Under the pieces are notes generated by a model, which did no database searches, was not told the origin of the DNA, and worked only from the letters and a program-made list of their open reading frames with translations. 64,000 nucleotides of DNA from JANNMJ01 sp031397815 (lineage in GTDB: Bacteria > Bacteroidota > Bacteroidia > Cytophagales > Hymenobacteraceae): NCBI GenBank assembly GCA_031397815.1, contig JANNMJ010000246.1, forward strand, positions 12,550-76,549. The letters run 5' to 3'. Within the stretch, counting starts at the first letter, position 1. Each line of letters opens with the position of its first letter. The translations under genes and the position numbers were made by a program. Below, in pieces: positions 25,137-35,456 of this stretch.

Positions 25137-25844
25137 CTACTTGATGGGGGTTTTTTGCAAAACAATGTCGTCTATGTAAATGTAAAAGGTAGATGGAATA
25201 AATCCCGCCCTGATTCGACGAGTTATTTTTCTATACTCACCCTTTGACAAGAATTCTCTTGGTAGCATGATCATAATCGAATCCCATCTTTTGGAAGCAA
25301 CAAAACTACCTTCGACACTAACCCAATCACGAATTTTTTCGTCAAATACTAATTCTTTATATTGAGAATTAATTGTTTTTTTTCTTCCTAACACGCCAGA
25401 GGCAGACCTGTAAAATATAACGTAAACTTTATTGTATAATAATTTTGTGGAGTCGGCCACAAAAATTTTCATTGAAAACGCATAGCCTGTATTAGGTATT
25501 AGCGGAACTGCCAATTTTTGTGATATTCTTTCATTATCAAAATAATCGTATTTTTTTTTATTTCCATTGACTCGAGTTATAAGATACATTCCACAGTATC
25601 CGCTTCCTTCTGCAGCATAAGCTGAGCCAACAAAATTGTTTGGTATTCCAAAGTAACCCGGATTACAAGAATTAAACAAATCCGGAGTTCCATAAGCAGC
25701 ACGCCAGTATGCGGCTAAGTGTAACTGCCCAGGCTCAGTCGGGCACTTGGATATCTCCTCAAAACCTCCATTGCGAACCAAATTTTGACACATGCCTCCG
25801 CGAGAAAGTCCCAGAATAATTGCGACAGCAAGAAATTTTGTCAT
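25137..25844 (-). CDS. Secreted CBM-like protein, AT-rich gene
   Basis: 235 residues from the ATG at 25844. It has a signal peptide (FLAVAIILGLSRGGMCQ), then NLVRNGGFEEISKCPTEPGQ, an aromatic stretch with TPDLFNSCNPGYFGIPNNFV, and a final strand FYIYIDDIVLQK. This is the jelly-roll domain often found at the start of Bacteroidota OmpA-like and gliding-type surface proteins, here alone. The gene is clearly more AT-rich than its neighbours. It begins 4 bp before the end of nothing else: its start lies immediately after the stop of the LRR-Rhs gene, the position of an immunity gene in toxin loci, although an exported immunity protein would be unusual. Confidence 0.75.
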   Translation of the reverse strand: MTKFLAVAIILGLSRGGMCQNLVRNGGFEEISKCPTEPGQLHLAAYWRAAYGTPDLFNSCNPGYFGIPNNFVGSAYAAEGSGYCGMYLITRVNGNKKKYDYFDNERISQKLAVPLIPNTGYAFSMKIFVADSTKLLYNKVYVIFYRSASGVLGRKKTINSQYKELVFDEKIRDWVSVEGSFVASKRWDSIMIMLPREFLSKGEYRKITRRIRAGFIPSTFYIYIDDIVLQKTPIK

Positions 25845-25845
25845 T

Positions 25846-28800
25846 TTATCTAAAACCTGTTTGCAATAATCCAGACTTCCTAAGCTTAGAAAGAGGAATG
25901 TTTTTAACAACAAATCCTACCTGAATCTTCGTCGCTTGGGCAATTCCCGAAGCGCTAACTAATGTCCTAGGATGATTTAATAACACCTGAAATTGTTTGC
26001 CTGCAGGAGCGCGACTTAGTCGAACTCTTCCACGCCCGCGAATGGCAATATCAGGATCTCCGCTTTGGCCGAATGTACTAATTACCTTATCTTGGTCCGA
26101 CACCTGAATTAAGGTTAACGGATCAGTTGGAGGACTCGCGAAACCAGCAGTCGTTGGCTCCAAATGTTCTATATCGACGAAGGTAACATAGCGAGCGATT
26201 CCGTGCAAGCCTGCGCCAAAGGAGAACGTACTGCCTGAACCATTGAGAGTAAATGTCTTCTGCAAGAAGGCAGAATAATTTGAGCCACTCCCGCCATGTC
26301 TGACATATGTATGCGTTTTATTAACATACCCCCCTTCTACGCCTTCTCTTATTGAATTCCAAGCCCTTTTTAACCCATTAGTATGGGTTCGCGTCTGCCA
26401 AGTTCCAGCTTCATCGCCAATTCCACCAAGTATGCCCCCCGCAACTGCTCCTATACCCGCTCCTATCAACATTTTCTTTCCATCCCAATCGCTCGATATC
26501 CCACCGACAACTGCGCCTGTAGCTGCACCCATCGCTGCGCCCGCCCAACTCCACATCCACCCTCCGTCCGGGTCTACCCCACTCACAGGATTATTTCCCA
26601 TCCCTGTATATGGAGAAGCGAATTGACCGTAAGGATCAGTACTAGTCCACCGCCCCGTGCGCGCTTCATACAAGCGTAGCTCAAAGCTTTGCCACCCTGT
26701 CTCGGCGTCATTCTCAGCATACTTGCCTTGGTAACCGTATCGATAGCGGCGACCATCGGTCACGTAGCTTAGGCCGGTGATGGGTGCGCCATAGGGATAT
26801 AAGTACTGCTCCTGAACAACCAAGCTTCCCCGTTGGCGCACTTCAATCTGGTCGAAATATACTGCCCGGCGCACTTTGCCACCGCCAATCTCCAAGTCAA
26901 TCGAGCCAACTTGGTCGGCTACGGTTTGGAGCTCCATGTACTGCCAAGCATCTACGGCACCATCAGTGGCAAGCTGGCGCTCTTCAGTCAGGATGTTGCC
27001 ATTGGCATCGCGAAGGCGGTACACCAGCCAAGCTTTAGCATCGGGAAGGGTGCCGCCGGGCAGTGGTGCGGCGGCCGTTGGGGAAGCGGCGCTGCTTTTT
27101 GTGAATAGCCCCCTGAATGCCACTCCAATTCCTAAGTGGCTCAACGTCTGACCAAGCCACGAGCGGCGGGGAGCCGGCTCAGTACCTGTATTGCCGGCTA
27201 CGCCTGTTCCCGGTGCCAAAGTGCTAGCCGCCAAAGCTGACCCAGCTAACAGCCCAATCGTAGGACCTGCGGGAATAATGGCAACCGGTTGCACGCTGGG
27301 TGCCATTACCCAAGCCCCAAAGCGAATACTGTCGCCGGCGGCAACTGTGAGCGTTTTGCGTGGCCCGAAGGCTTCAATTTCTACTTCCGGCAGCCGTGAT
27401 ACATACTTGCCGTCATAGGCATCAAGCGTTTGGTAGCGGGTTTCAGCAATGTTTTCGAAGTCGTTTTCTTCCTGCTCCGCCTCTTCTATTTCTAGGCTCG
27501 CAACGTATTTTTTCTCTAATGCCCGATGAAAGACGACGCGGGCATTGCCCAAGTGATCGCTCAGCTCGTAGCGGGTATCGGTGGTGCCATTGGGCAGCTG
27601 TAGGTATGTCCCTACCCGGCTAGCTCCGTAAAGTGGCGCCTCAGTGCGCAGAAGCGCCGCGGCCTGTGGCGACTGCTCATAAATACTCAAGACGTTGCCC
27701 GACGCATCGCGCACGTAAAAGGTCTCGCCTTTGTATTCCCACGTTACGGTACGTGACTTATCACCTCCGCCGCCACCTGGCCCCGGATCGCTTACTAGTT
27801 CCTGTGGTCCCCACGCCTGCTTGCTAGCACGGAAGCCGCGGTCGTCGTAGGTATATTTTGCGATGGGCAAAGTGCGCGCGGCATCCCGGTAAACGCCGGT
27901 TACCAAACCGCTTGCATCGTAGGTCAAGTAGCGGTCACCGGCTTCATCATCCTGCTGGGCCGTCATCTGTCCGACTTCGTCGTAGGTGTACTGAATGGCG
28001 GGCTGATTATTCGCCCGGTTCAGCACCTGCGTAAGCTGATTGGTGCCTGGCTTGTACTGATAGTCGAAATTGGCCTTATTCATCCCTGCGCCATCACGCC
28101 GCAGTAACCGGGTGATATTGCCGTTAGGGTCGTAGGCTAGCTCGCGCTCTGAGTTACCAAAATTGGCTGTAGGCGCAAACTGCTGAACGAGCGCGTTGAA
28201 GGTGCCGTCCTCGGAATCTGTAAACTGGCCTTTATTGTCGTACTGATAGGCTGTGAGGTGCTGGGCAGGTACGTCATCGGTAGAAGTAGCTACCGGACTG
28301 TGTGCGGTGGTATGCCAGCCAGCTGCCCGAATGGTACCATCGAAGCGGTCAGGGTTAGCCGTCGTAGGCGGCAGGGGCGTCGTGGCAACGGGCTGCGAGG
28401 TGCTGTGATAGTCGCCGCTGAAATATTCCAGCGTCAGACCGAACAGGTCGGCTACGATTCCGTTGTTGTCGATGGCGTCGTGCTCGGGGTCGCGCCCCGG
28501 ATCACGATGGTTGATGCTCTTAAGCTGCCCGGTAATCGTATAAACGTAATCGAGTCCTTGGAGCTGGTTAGCCAACTCAGCGCGCTTGAGTGGCCCGTGG
28601 AGGTAATAACTGTAACGCGCCAACTGGGTACGCGTGATGCCATCAGGACTGGTGTAGACTGTCCGCAACCGCTCATCGGCATCGTATTGATAGTAGTGGT
28701 AAAAAGCGTCTGGCTGATGCTTTTGATACGCCACTTCCTGTACGTTTCCACTAACGTCGTAAGTGTAATCAACGGTCTTGACGCCCATTGGGCTACGTTG

Positions 28801-31692
28801 AACCATCCAATCGAGGCGGCCCAAGTCGTCGTAGCTATACCATGTGGTATACGTAGGGCCATTAGCCACTGTCGGTGAAACGGTGGATTTAGATACAGCG
28901 CCCAACACAAAACGTTGACGACGGTCGGTCAAGCCAAGCGCATCGAGGTCGTTGGGGAAAGCGAAATCGTACCAGATACTATTGATTTCCGACCGACGAC
29001 TTGTATTCGTTCCTAAGCCCCCTGTTCGCGTTCTGTCCTCTAAAATGATCGATCTTAACACGCTTCTGGAGTCTGGGAGAGCGGTTAGATGAGTTTCAAA
29101 CTTCAAATCTCCAGCGCCAGGCGTGACGGGCATCGTATAGACTCCCGACTCGATGACTCGATCGGTGGAATCGACATTGCAATAAGAGAACTGCCGCTTA
29201 GTGCGTTGCAATTCTGATTGCGAAAAGCGCAGCATCCCGTTACGACGGTACACGAAATCGGTACGTCCTTCGTCGGGGGAAGTGGTGTTAATCAGAAAAC
29301 CCGGCGCGTTGTACTGATTACGTTCGACGAAGCTGGGAAGAGCGCCGGGGGCGAAAGAGATTCCTTTAGTCGCTATGCTCGCGATGGGACGCCCGGCATC
29401 ATCATAATAAGAATAGCTGAAATCGCCGTAGGCTGCGTGATACCGGACGGCCTGATTATCAGATAGGGATAGCACCCGGTAAAAGCCTGGCACCAAGGAC
29501 TGCGTACTGACGGGAATCGGCTGGCCGGGTGCAGCAGGACTTGTGTTGAATTGTGCGACCAACGCATCGGTCAACAAGTCAATAATTTTTACTTGGCCGC
29601 TCCCCTGAATAGTAACTACCGTTGGCCCAGCGGCCGGAATATGGATGTCGAGGAATTGTGGTAGCCCTTGCGAATTGGTAGGCTCGGAATGGATAGCCCC
29701 TTCCAAATCAAAGCCCGGATACTGCGCGCCGCTCAAGCAAGCGGCAAGGGTATTGCCGTCTCGGTCGGTGAAGACAATACTCTCCTTCCCATCAGGACCA
29801 ATGCTGATCTCCTTCATCCCTTGGCGCAGGTAGGTGTTGCCCGGAGCTGGGTCAAGGCCAAACTGGGATCGCCAAGTGGCGTAGTGATCCATCTCTTGCA
29901 GAATGGGTACCCGGCCGGAGCGCATTTCACGGCCAGTGCCCATACGCGTCACATCGCCTGGGCCAGTGGCGCGCTTCACGCCCCCCAAAGGACCATCGTA
30001 GTACTGCTGGATACTAAACGGATATTGAGTGGCCGGCGTATTAGGCTCCCGAACATTATGGGTGCTGTAGTAGTAGCCGAGCGTACCCGGCACAGCATCT
30101 GCTACTACAGCCGGATTGTTGGCATTCGCATCTTCGAAATCAGCCGGGCCATAAGTGCTGGTGCCACTAGCACCAGCTGCCTGAACGAAGGTTTCTGCGT
30201 AATTAAAGCTTTGGTTCTCGATAGGAGCTGCCAGCGTACTGATTACTGCTTGGCCGCCCGAGCTGTAAATCGTTTGTGTGGCCAGAACGTGCTGTTCCGT
30301 TAGGTTGCGGGCTTGGGCCTGGGTCGTACGCCCAAGTCCATCGGAGAACTGCTTACTCTCACCGGTTATGCGGCTCTCCGCAGCATCTTCGGCACTGCCA
30401 TCGTAAACCGTCTCGATGACCCAATTACGATTGTTATCGTCGGCAAGGATGTTAGGGGGAAGCGGATGAGCAGCCGGCGTCAGGGTAATAGTGGTGACGG
30501 GCGAGTAAAGCTCCAGAATAATGGCAAAAGAGTTCAGGACGGCGCACCGGTACGAACCGGCATCGCTTGCTTGCGGGCGCTCGATACGAAAGTCAGCGGT
30601 AGTAGCACCATTGATATTGACGAATACCCCATTAACAAGCTTCTGCCACCGGTAAGAGTTGTGCGCGCCGCCCATTGTCAGGCCCAGCACAATCGGGTCA
30701 GTGATCGGCTGTGTCTCTTGAATCTCCTCCGTAGAAAGTACTTGGCCTAAGTAATCGAACGGCGTGGTGTAAGCGATCCCGGCGGCTGAAAAATTAGGCT
30801 CTAATGTCCCAAAATCCAACGCATTGGCTTCCACATTGACGTGGATCGGCGTTGAGCCTTCGTGGAAAACGGGTATGCGCTGAATGAGATTGTGGCTGAG
30901 ATTAAGCGAAGTCAGAAAGGGCGAATTACCCACTCCAACGGATACATTACCTGTAAACGCATTGTAGCTTAGGTCTATCTGCTGAGCCGACACCAATTTG
31001 CTAAGCGGATACGATAGCTCTCCACTCAAGGAGTTGTGCGCCAATAGCAGTTGGTTAAGATGCAAACAATCGCCCAACGAATTGGGAAGCAGACCGCTGA
31101 AGTGATTCTCACTCAGATCCAACGTCAGTAAGCCCCCCCAGAACATGGAGCTCGGCAAGGGACCATTTAGATTGTTATGACCTAGATTGACCGCTGCTAG
31201 TTTATACGATATACCCAACATCGCCGGCAACGATCCATTCAGCTGATTATTAGACAGGTCGAGATTGCTCAATATGCCCAAATAGGCAACTGAGTCTGGG
31301 ATAGAGCCCGTAAGGCTATTGTATTGGAGTTGGAGTGACTCCAGCCGTTGTAGGCGGACCAACGATGCTGGCAGAGTGCCTGCTAGCCCATTGGCCGATA
31401 GATCAAGTGCAACGACGTCACCGTCTTGCACAGTCACGCCATACCATTGGGCAAATTCAGTATGATGACACCCATCCGACAACCACCCCGTCTTATGCAT
31501 CCACTGCATTCCTCCGGCGGCAGCAAATAGCTCACGGAGTGCTTGGGCTTCTTTCTTATCGGGTACAGAACCTTGAAAAGCCCCGTCTGGCAGCTCACAT
31601 GGTTTATAGATCTGGGCGCTTACTTGCCCCGAAGTCAATAGCAGACATAGTAGGCCTACTAAGAGCCTGAAGGTTTGTTTCCAAGGTTTCAT
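25846..31692 (-). CDS. LRR-Ig-Rhs polymorphic-toxin-like secreted protein
   Basis: 1948 residues. Signal peptide (LLVGLLCLLLTSGQVSAQ), then plant-type leucine-rich repeats (about 85-330; LDLSNNQLNGSLP, LDLSENHFSGLLP) and an Ig-like domain (about 345-400, ending DAGSYRCAVLN). A large beta-rich region contains many YD repeats (YTYDEVGQMTAQQ, YTYDDRGFRASKQ, YSYDDLGRLDWM). The Rhs core motif is ARTGRWTSTDPYGQFASPYT with GVDPDG near residue 1710. The last 238 residues are an unrelated tip: a Gly/Ala-rich hydrophobic hairpin and a beta-rich domain with no toxin motif I recognise. Rhs shells encapsulate a C-terminal effector; the N-terminal LRR/Ig region may bind a target surface. Confidence 0.87.
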   Translation of the reverse strand: MKPWKQTFRLLVGLLCLLLTSGQVSAQIYKPCELPDGAFQGSVPDKKEAQALRELFAAAGGMQWMHKTGWLSDGCHHTEFAQWYGVTVQDGDVVALDLSANGLAGTLPASLVRLQRLESLQLQYNSLTGSIPDSVAYLGILSNLDLSNNQLNGSLPAMLGISYKLAAVNLGHNNLNGPLPSSMFWGGLLTLDLSENHFSGLLPNSLGDCLHLNQLLLAHNSLSGELSYPLSKLVSAQQIDLSYNAFTGNVSVGVGNSPFLTSLNLSHNLIQRIPVFHEGSTPIHVNVEANALDFGTLEPNFSAAGIAYTTPFDYLGQVLSTEEIQETQPITDPIVLGLTMGGAHNSYRWQKLVNGVFVNINGATTADFRIERPQASDAGSYRCAVLNSFAIILELYSPVTTITLTPAAHPLPPNILADDNNRNWVIETVYDGSAEDAAESRITGESKQFSDGLGRTTQAQARNLTEQHVLATQTIYSSGGQAVISTLAAPIENQSFNYAETFVQAAGASGTSTYGPADFEDANANNPAVVADAVPGTLGYYYSTHNVREPNTPATQYPFSIQQYYDGPLGGVKRATGPGDVTRMGTGREMRSGRVPILQEMDHYATWRSQFGLDPAPGNTYLRQGMKEISIGPDGKESIVFTDRDGNTLAACLSGAQYPGFDLEGAIHSEPTNSQGLPQFLDIHIPAAGPTVVTIQGSGQVKIIDLLTDALVAQFNTSPAAPGQPIPVSTQSLVPGFYRVLSLSDNQAVRYHAAYGDFSYSYYDDAGRPIASIATKGISFAPGALPSFVERNQYNAPGFLINTTSPDEGRTDFVYRRNGMLRFSQSELQRTKRQFSYCNVDSTDRVIESGVYTMPVTPGAGDLKFETHLTALPDSRSVLRSIILEDRTRTGGLGTNTSRRSEINSIWYDFAFPNDLDALGLTDRRQRFVLGAVSKSTVSPTVANGPTYTTWYSYDDLGRLDWMVQRSPMGVKTVDYTYDVSGNVQEVAYQKHQPDAFYHYYQYDADERLRTVYTSPDGITRTQLARYSYYLHGPLKRAELANQLQGLDYVYTITGQLKSINHRDPGRDPEHDAIDNNGIVADLFGLTLEYFSGDYHSTSQPVATTPLPPTTANPDRFDGTIRAAGWHTTAHSPVATSTDDVPAQHLTAYQYDNKGQFTDSEDGTFNALVQQFAPTANFGNSERELAYDPNGNITRLLRRDGAGMNKANFDYQYKPGTNQLTQVLNRANNQPAIQYTYDEVGQMTAQQDDEAGDRYLTYDASGLVTGVYRDAARTLPIAKYTYDDRGFRASKQAWGPQELVSDPGPGGGGGDKSRTVTWEYKGETFYVRDASGNVLSIYEQSPQAAALLRTEAPLYGASRVGTYLQLPNGTTDTRYELSDHLGNARVVFHRALEKKYVASLEIEEAEQEENDFENIAETRYQTLDAYDGKYVSRLPEVEIEAFGPRKTLTVAAGDSIRFGAWVMAPSVQPVAIIPAGPTIGLLAGSALAASTLAPGTGVAGNTGTEPAPRRSWLGQTLSHLGIGVAFRGLFTKSSAASPTAAAPLPGGTLPDAKAWLVYRLRDANGNILTEERQLATDGAVDAWQYMELQTVADQVGSIDLEIGGGKVRRAVYFDQIEVRQRGSLVVQEQYLYPYGAPITGLSYVTDGRRYRYGYQGKYAENDAETGWQSFELRLYEARTGRWTSTDPYGQFASPYTGMGNNPVSGVDPDGGWMWSWAGAAMGAATGAVVGGISSDWDGKKMLIGAGIGAVAGGILGGIGDEAGTWQTRTHTNGLKRAWNSIREGVEGGYVNKTHTYVRHGGSGSNYSAFLQKTFTLNGSGSTFSFGAGLHGIARYVTFVDIEHLEPTTAGFASPPTDPLTLIQVSDQDKVISTFGQSGDPDIAIRGRGRVRLSRAPAGKQFQVLLNHPRTLVSASGIAQATKIQVGFVVKNIPLSKLRKSGLLQTGFR

Positions 31693-31984
31693 CGACTTGA
31701 ATAGAGGTAGTTAGTATAAGCAGCAAACAAACAGTTGAAGGCTACAAAAGCAAATATGCATGAAGATTTTGGATTGGCCTAATCCTGAGGAGTAACTATT
31801 GGATTTCATCGGGTCTACTTTCTTTTATAAACATTTATAAAATTTTATATTGTCAATGTGTGCACGACTGATCGCGTGTCCTATCCCGAAACACATTTGG
31901 TGTGATAACTGCCTAAAATTCATTTACGACAAACTCCGGCCGGACCATGATGGCGATATAAATTTGACTCTCTCTTGCTACTCT

Positions 31985-34900
31985 ATGAAAACACCCTCTC
32001 CTGTCGATACCGCCGAACAGTTACCGCTTGACTTTGCTGGTCGTAAATGGCCCCCGGCGAATGAGGTGCCCGTTAACTGGCCGCCTCAGAAGTTGTCGGC
32101 TGGAACTTGGTTTCGGGAAGATCTGGCCGCCTCTTCTCGGTATAGCATCATTACCGGTTTCACCTCGCTCAATGAATTGGTGAAGGTATTCGGTAGCGAG
32201 ACGGTGGTGCAGCCGCCGTTGACCGAACTGCGCGTGATGTTGGGGTTCGAACAGATGCCCAAACAGCGTAAGAAGTGGCCTTCACGCGTACCGTTGGCGG
32301 ATGAAATACGTGATTACTGGCTGCGTGAAGGCATATCCATCGCCGATGGCGGGGCGCTGTTACACGTAGTCAAACTGCTGCGTGAACCCGCCAGTTGGCT
32401 GCAAATGCGTTTGCTGGAGGGCCTTCACGCGAAAGTCTATGTGGGCGATACCCACGCCATGTTGGGATCGAGCAACTTCAGCCAAAGTGGCCTGAAAACT
32501 CAGATTGAAGCTAACCTACGCTTTGCCGCCGCTGATAACAACCCGGAGTTGAAAGCGCGTTACGGTTACCTGAAATGTCTGGCTGACAACTTTTGGGAAG
32601 AGGGCGAACCGTACAATGCGCGCGCCGCGGACTTACTCGAAAAGCTGTTACGTGTAGTTACGTGGCCCGAAGCCTTAGCCCGAGCCGTAGCTGAGCTACT
32701 GCGAGGCGATGCCCTATTTGCAGCCGGTGGGCTCTTGGCTGACCTTCCGCCTTTGTGGCCGCACCAGCGCCACGGTATCGCGCAGGCGCTATACATCCTC
32801 GATAAGCTCGACCACGTGCTCGTCGCGGACCCGGCAGGCTCTGGGAAGACCAAACTCGTGGGGACGCTATTAGTCGCGCTGGAACGACGTCGACACGCAC
32901 GCGCAGCAGTTCAACCACTTAATGCTGCGTTAGTAGCCCCTCCCTCCATTCTGAAAACGTGGGAAAAGTGGTGGCTGGAATTAAAGCGGTTAGGTGTAAC
33001 GACCATTTCTAATGGGCAGCTAAGTAAAAAGCCGGGCGCACATGACCCACACGAAATCGGCCGAAAGCTCGACATAGCCGATATCGTCGTGCTTGACGAG
33101 GCACACCAGTATCTGAATGCCCAAAGCTGGCGCACCCAGCGGCTGACGCAATCCTCCTACCAACATTTGCTGCTCACAACGGCTACTCCTCTTAACCGCC
33201 ACGCGAATGATCTACTGCGGTTGGTAGAATTGTTGGATGTAGATAACCTTTCTGACGAAGCGCTGCTGGAATATGAGCGCTTACGCATTAAACCGTTCGG
33301 CAAATTTTCAGAGGCTGATCTCAAGTCATTAAGGAGTTTTATCGGGCAATTTTTATTGCGCCGGACGCGCTCAGAGTTACAACAACAGATCAAGGCATCG
33401 CCCGCTGAGTACGCTCGTCCGGCTCCTCAGCGGGGGTGTAACTATCCGAAGCACAATTCGCGCGAGTACAAGACCGACGAGACAGAAGCTGATCAAGCAC
33501 TGGCCGAGGAAATGCGGCTCGCGGCCGACGAGTTGGCGGGCCTTAGTAATTTATTAGACTTGCGGCCAAAGCGCGAGTCGGTAGGGCCGTCGCTGGCCGA
33601 GCGCCGCGATTATATCGAGCAACGCCTGTTAGTAGCGCCTTATCTTGCGCGCTTCCAGTTGCGGCATACGTTACGCTCATCAAGGGCGGCGCTCTGGGAA
33701 CATTTATGGGGCTCCGAAGCGGCTTATAAGGAGTTTGGCCTGTCGGCGCCTACGGATAAAAATCTCGCGACTGGCGTTATTGATAAGCTTCGTCGCCGCC
33801 TTGACGAACCGCCAACGCGTGATAAGCACTTACCACCTGCGGTGTTGCCGGCCCCTTGGCTGCACGAGGCTGCCGACTGGCGCGTAAAATGCGAAGCTGA
33901 GATCGCCGCCTACGAACGGATTGGCGAGTTGCTTCGCGGCTTGTCCAATGAACGGGAGCGCGGTAAGGTGAAGTTGGTCGCCCGCCTCGTGCGGGAGTAT
34001 CAAATGGTCTTGGCGTTCGATCATTCCGTCATTTCGGCTGAGTGGTTGGCGAAGCTTTGTCAGCAGGACTACCCTGCGGTACCGCAGTATGTGGTAACCA
34101 GCAAGACCCGTCATCAGACCAATCGGAAAAAGCTGGGCCGCGACTTTGGTCTGGCCGCCACGCCGCAGCCACTGGCGGCTTTTTGTACCGATGCGGTATC
34201 TGAGGCACTGAACCTGCAACTTGCCCGCGCCGTGGTACAGCTTGATATGCCTACCGTACTGCGCCTGGCCGAGCAACGTACCGGCCGGCTCGACCGCCTT
34301 GATAGCCCGCACGAGACCATTTACGCCTATTGGCCGATAGACACACCCGCCTTTTCAGTTAAGGCGGACGAACACTTGATCAAAGCGATGCGACAGGCGC
34401 GGCACCTGATTGGCAACAACCTGCCGCTCCCGGATGCGGTGTTGGCCGCCTACGTAGATGCCGATGAAGGAGCCGCCTTGGGTTCCTCAACCAACCCCCA
34501 CCGTGACCCGGCCCGCGAAGCCGCCGAGTGGGTCGGCTTCACTGACGCGCTACAACCCGTGCGGGACCTAATCGGAGTTGCTCCCAATGGACTGGTACCA
34601 CCGGAAGTGTACGAAGACATTAGCCCGACCCGCGAAAGCGTGAAGTGCAAAGTGTCGTATGTGCCAGCGACAACGCCTTGGGCATTCTTTGCGCTCAGCG
34701 GGGATGAAACCTACTCGGGCCGTTGGCTTTGGTTTGAAGATACAAGTGATCCTGATGAGGCAGCGCCTTTGCCATTGACCGATGTGCAGCACATTGCGGC
34801 ACGCTTGCGCAGCTGCTTAACCGACCGACCACCTGAGACGCTGCCGTGGAAGGATGGAGATGCCACGCTGCAACATTATCTCGGCCGACTCCGCCAAGCC

Positions 34901-35389
34901 GAAGTTGACTTATTGCCACCCCGTGCGCGGCGTGCCCTGCGTGTCGGCGAGGAGCTGACCCGTCAGCATCTCAATCGCGCCCAAGATGTGAAAGACTTCG
35001 CCCGTGCTGACCTTTTGCGTCGGGTGCTGGAAGTAGGACGCCATACCCGTCTTCAACCGGGTGACACGGATGCTGAAGGAAGCCCTGAGCTAATTGTGGA
35101 TGCTGCCCGCTTGGCTGCGTACTGGCTACGTCTACTGATGCCGGCTGTAAGAAAGCTTCGGCGGGAGAAGCAAACTTACAAGAGGCTCATCAGCCTTAAA
35201 TCGCTGCGGAATAAGCCGCAGTTGGTACCACTTCCGAACGAACAGCTCGAAGCCTTGCTGGCCGATACTAGTCTGCTGCCAACCATTGATTATCGTATTG
35301 CAGCGTGCATTATCGGAGTACCGCCCCCGCCCCCTGAGGCGGCGCCTGACTCCGCGCCTCAGGCTGATCACCGGTGGCGCCGTCGCTAA
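31985..35389 (+). CDS. PLD-nuclease/SNF2-type helicase fusion, first gene of the defence operon
   Basis: 1134 residues from the ATG at 31985 (the frame extends upstream but without protein-like sequence). An N-terminal phospholipase-D-type nuclease domain has the HxK motif at His148-Lys150 (GLHAKVYVGD) followed by GSSNFSQSG. A SF2/SNF2 helicase follows, with Walker A VADPAGSGKTK near 282-290, DEAH box IVVLDEAHQY near 370, motif III LLLTTATPLNR, and motif VI AEQRTGRLDRLD near 763. The C-terminal 300 residues are unassigned. PLD plus SNF2 helicases occur in anti-phage islands as DNA-tracking nucleases. It is followed by the hsdM genes after 67 bp, so it probably works with or beside the type I system. 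Confidence 0.85.
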   Translation: MKTPSPVDTAEQLPLDFAGRKWPPANEVPVNWPPQKLSAGTWFREDLAASSRYSIITGFTSLNELVKVFGSETVVQPPLTELRVMLGFEQMPKQRKKWPSRVPLADEIRDYWLREGISIADGGALLHVVKLLREPASWLQMRLLEGLHAKVYVGDTHAMLGSSNFSQSGLKTQIEANLRFAAADNNPELKARYGYLKCLADNFWEEGEPYNARAADLLEKLLRVVTWPEALARAVAELLRGDALFAAGGLLADLPPLWPHQRHGIAQALYILDKLDHVLVADPAGSGKTKLVGTLLVALERRRHARAAVQPLNAALVAPPSILKTWEKWWLELKRLGVTTISNGQLSKKPGAHDPHEIGRKLDIADIVVLDEAHQYLNAQSWRTQRLTQSSYQHLLLTTATPLNRHANDLLRLVELLDVDNLSDEALLEYERLRIKPFGKFSEADLKSLRSFIGQFLLRRTRSELQQQIKASPAEYARPAPQRGCNYPKHNSREYKTDETEADQALAEEMRLAADELAGLSNLLDLRPKRESVGPSLAERRDYIEQRLLVAPYLARFQLRHTLRSSRAALWEHLWGSEAAYKEFGLSAPTDKNLATGVIDKLRRRLDEPPTRDKHLPPAVLPAPWLHEAADWRVKCEAEIAAYERIGELLRGLSNERERGKVKLVARLVREYQMVLAFDHSVISAEWLAKLCQQDYPAVPQYVVTSKTRHQTNRKKLGRDFGLAATPQPLAAFCTDAVSEALNLQLARAVVQLDMPTVLRLAEQRTGRLDRLDSPHETIYAYWPIDTPAFSVKADEHLIKAMRQARHLIGNNLPLPDAVLAAYVDADEGAALGSSTNPHRDPAREAAEWVGFTDALQPVRDLIGVAPNGLVPPEVYEDISPTRESVKCKVSYVPATTPWAFFALSGDETYSGRWLWFEDTSDPDEAAPLPLTDVQHIAARLRSCLTDRPPETLPWKDGDATLQHYLGRLRQAEVDLLPPRARRALRVGEELTRQHLNRAQDVKDFARADLLRRVLEVGRHTRLQPGDTDAEGSPELIVDAARLAAYWLRLLMPAVRKLRREKQTYKRLISLKSLRNKPQLVPLPNEQLEALLADTSLLPTIDYRIAACIIGVPPPPPEAAPDSAPQADHRWRRR

Positions 35390-35456
35390 ACCCGCTGCTG
35401 CACGGGTTACTTTTGCTTAAACTGGTCGGTTTGCACGCCTACTACGGTTTCTGTCA

